DNA from: Spirometra erinaceieuropaei
Taxonomy: Eukaryota; Platyhelminthes; Cestoda; Diphyllobothriidea; Diphyllobothriidae
Assembly (NCBI GenBank): GCA_902702965.1
Contig: CACRXP010000418.1
Coordinates: 5,614 to 69,613, forward strand
Reading direction: 5' to 3'
DNA length: 64,000 nt
The translations under genes and the position numbers were made by a program. The notes beneath the pieces were generated by a model. It was not told the DNA's origin, did no database searches, and saw only the letters and a list, made by a program, of their open reading frames with translations. Of the stretch, positions 61,780 to 64,000 are shown in pieces (position 1 is the stretch's first letter; the number at the start of each line of letters is the position of its first letter).

Positions 61780-62560
61780 TACTAGCTGGATTGAACTTTT
61801 ATTTTCCTCATCCTTCCCGAACAACCTTCTCTGTGGCACCGGGGAAGGGTCACTGGGAATTTAGGACGCCGCCATTAAATTTCCGCATCCGCTCACATTT
61901 CCCTCTTTTGTGTGTAATATCGCCTCCTGAGATCCCTCAGCAGAGATGTTAATTTTTCCAATTTTCCAGTTCATGCATCGTGCCCGTCACAGAATGCGCC
62001 CTATTGACATTCTTAGAGGAACCTTCTGTATCCGCCATATACTAGTAGTCTGGTCGCATCTGCCTTGCCCCCTCCTCGGCTGAACTCGGCTGACTGTAAC
62101 CGATCGCATCTGGGTCCCTATCGCGTCGACTGGTTTTCTGTTCGCAACTTTGACATGAATGACCTCATCCGGCATATGAATTCTGTCTTGATGAAGTCCG
62201 TTTTGAAACTTTTACTCAATACCACATACAGGCCAGTCCTGCCTGACCCGCCAACTTACCCCTTCGTGAAATCAGTTATATACTGCCACATACAGGCCGG
62301 TCCTGCCTGTTTGCTACAAATTTAGGAGAGACAGTACTTTTGTCCTATAGCGTTAATCAAGTCACACTCATTTTGTTTGGATGTAAAGAGTTCATTTTTC
62401 CCAGCTCGCTCATCATTTATCGTAGTACAATATTTATTCAATAATTATGAACTAAGTATTGTATAGATTCTGTATACTTGTTCTAAAATTCTAAAATTAA
62501 TGTAAAAGTTATACATTCTTGCTATAAACGGACCCTTACGGGTCTTGAATAAAAATTAAC
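61780..62560 (+). mobile_element. LINE Y 3' end, 5'-truncated copy
   Basis: Begins with the last RT codons (TTTATTTTCCTCATCCTTCCC then GGGAATTTAG, matching FFSSSFPDNF...GPPGI at 52.5 kb), then the 3'UTR with one repeat unit (CCATATACTAGTAGTCTGG at about 62036), CCACATACAGGCCAGTCCTGCC, the terminal hairpin and TTGAATAAAAA. Confidence 0.85.
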
Positions 62561-62579
62561 ACGATTATTATTAGTATTA

Positions 62580-64000
62580 TCAAACTCGACCCATTCCCCA
62601 CCGAAGTAAAAAGTTCAGCTACATCCGCCTGGACACTGATGGCCTCTGACACGATCCAGTGGCTGTTTTTATATTTCACTCTGCACAGACCGATCCAGGC
62701 GGCGACCAGATACTACTCATACGTCGAACGTCGGTGCTGCATCGATGGTCAGCATCTGTCGCAATATGTGGCGCTCCATAAGCCATCATATCTGGCTTCA
62801 GTGCGCTGTCCCAGAGTTTGGCCTGTTCCAATCATTTTTGGATTGGGCGAAGATTTGAACCTCAAGCGAACACCAAGATGAAAATGGGGATTGTTGGAAA
62901 GTGTCAACGTCACTTGGAGGCCTACGCAAGCGCAACAGAGAATCAGGAAAACTTGAAGGACCATTCCCTTATGATGCCATTGGGCACCCACTCGGATCTT
63001 AATTATGGTTGCGAGCATTGAGCAAATGAAGTGGCTTTGAACGACATATCCGGATAACTTGGTGAGATGTTTTCTCCAATTCCTAGCGGAGATGACAAGA
63101 ACATTGAACAGTTTGATTCCCCGGTCGTTAACATGGTTACTTGATCGTTTCTCGAATGCTGGCGTCCCCTTTACTTGGCCGCAGATCAGCTGGAGCTCGA
63201 TACCATGGGTGGTAAGCCCTGTGCCGATAAGCCGCAAGCGGAATAAACACAGGCGTACTCACGGCGCAGGCCACGCAAGGATTGATACTCATAACGGCAA
63301 GGAACTCGAAATGAAAGAACAATTGCTGCATCTGTCTGTTAACGCGTTTGATTGCCTTTGGCTAGCAGCAAAGCTTGTCCCACCAATGCTGCCCTCTTTG
63401 TCTTTTTAGCTCGGAAAACTCCCTTTTTAGTCCGTTGCACTTTGAAAGATTCGCAGGCCTCCATTGCTTAACCAGGAGAGGCTAAAGCTACGCAATCCCA
63501 AGTTAGAGAGATTTCTTCCGAATTTTCGAAGATGATTAGGCATAGGGGTGAAAACCGTGCAAAATTGCTTTGCATGCATTTTTATATAATACGTCCACGA
63601 AAAAAATGACCCCGCTAGTTGCATAATTGGCTTTCATTTATAGTCTGTTCGATCAGTGTCGGCGAGTTTTCTTTGAACTACCATGATTCGGTCAGACGCT
63701 TAATCTTCGTCCGTCTAGTTTTCTACTGTAAATTTCTGTCTGTACACCGTAATTGTACGGTCCGATGAGTCGAATTTAGCCTTGCGTGATGTTGTCCCAT
63801 ATCCCTATCATTTCTGGCTTTCGATGAGAGCTCCTTTGTTGGGCTCTTTGTTACGGAATATGCAAGCCCTGTCTTCAAATATTTGATTTTGAATAATTCT
63901 CTCTCGACATCAGCGAGCGGTCCTTGATTTTGGCGCAAACTTTGCAGGCTGACTTGAAATTCGAAGACCTGACCGCCAGTTTAAAAACTGTGTCCGGGAG
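62580..64000. other. Mostly unassigned; possible LINE RT remnant at 63.45-63.95 kb
   Basis: The - frame of 162 codons at 62749-63237 has no recognisable domain. At 63450-63560 the + strand hints at LTRRGLKLRNPKLERFLPNF, like the ERLKLLNLPSLERRR region of LINE RTs, but it is too decayed to be certain. Confidence 0.3.

Overview
The window looks like repeat-rich flatworm DNA, most probably from a cestode with a large genome (diphyllobothriid-like). Supporting signs are one recognisable spliced host gene with 38-49 bp introns, Penelope-like retroelements (PLEs) with GIY-YIG ends, many broken non-LTR retrotransposons (LINEs) with APE-type endonuclease and reverse transcriptase (RT), and C2H2 retrotransposon debris. 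There are no operons, no bacterial genes and no CRISPR. The species is an inference; no marker gene was available.

1-10.6 kb: mostly non-coding. It holds degenerate tandem repeats (950-1470, 3715-4135) and a PLE insertion at 4145-5610. The PLE is flanked by a 13-bp target duplication, with head-to-head inverted arms that each carry a hammerhead-ribozyme-like motif. A 174-bp inverted repeat at 7327-7500 carries two further hammerhead-like motifs and no ORF.

10.6-25 kb: three near-palindromic foldback elements of about 0.94-0.99 kb (10663-11652, 13016-13970, 22152-23087), possible host exons on the + strand (11739-12329, 15.9-16.6 kb, 18415-18683), telomere-like degenerate tracts and GC-rich dispersed repeats.

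25.8-32.3 kb: RBM8A (Y14, exon junction complex) on the - strand. Five coding exons join in phase into 185 aa. Intron 1 is 5,663 bp and filled with repeats; the other introns are 38, 38 and 49 bp.

33.3-36.9 kb: a second PLE family left as an inverted duplication of its 3' end with one complete hammerhead-like motif, then a possible small secreted-protein ORF.

36.6-63 kb: a retrotransposon graveyard. At least ten LINE copies or fragments lie here, including a three-level nest: a LINE at 44.85-46.19 / 54.33-54.62 kb is interrupted by a second (46.19-47.73 / 53.81-54.32 kb), itself interrupted by a nearly full-length third (47.74-53.81 kb). All RT reading frames seen are broken. One ORF1 (42426-43805) is intact.

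The most interesting signal is the hammerhead-like RNA overlapping the last codons of the PLE protein, with compensatory changes between two PLE families and a self-complementary 4-nt stem III.
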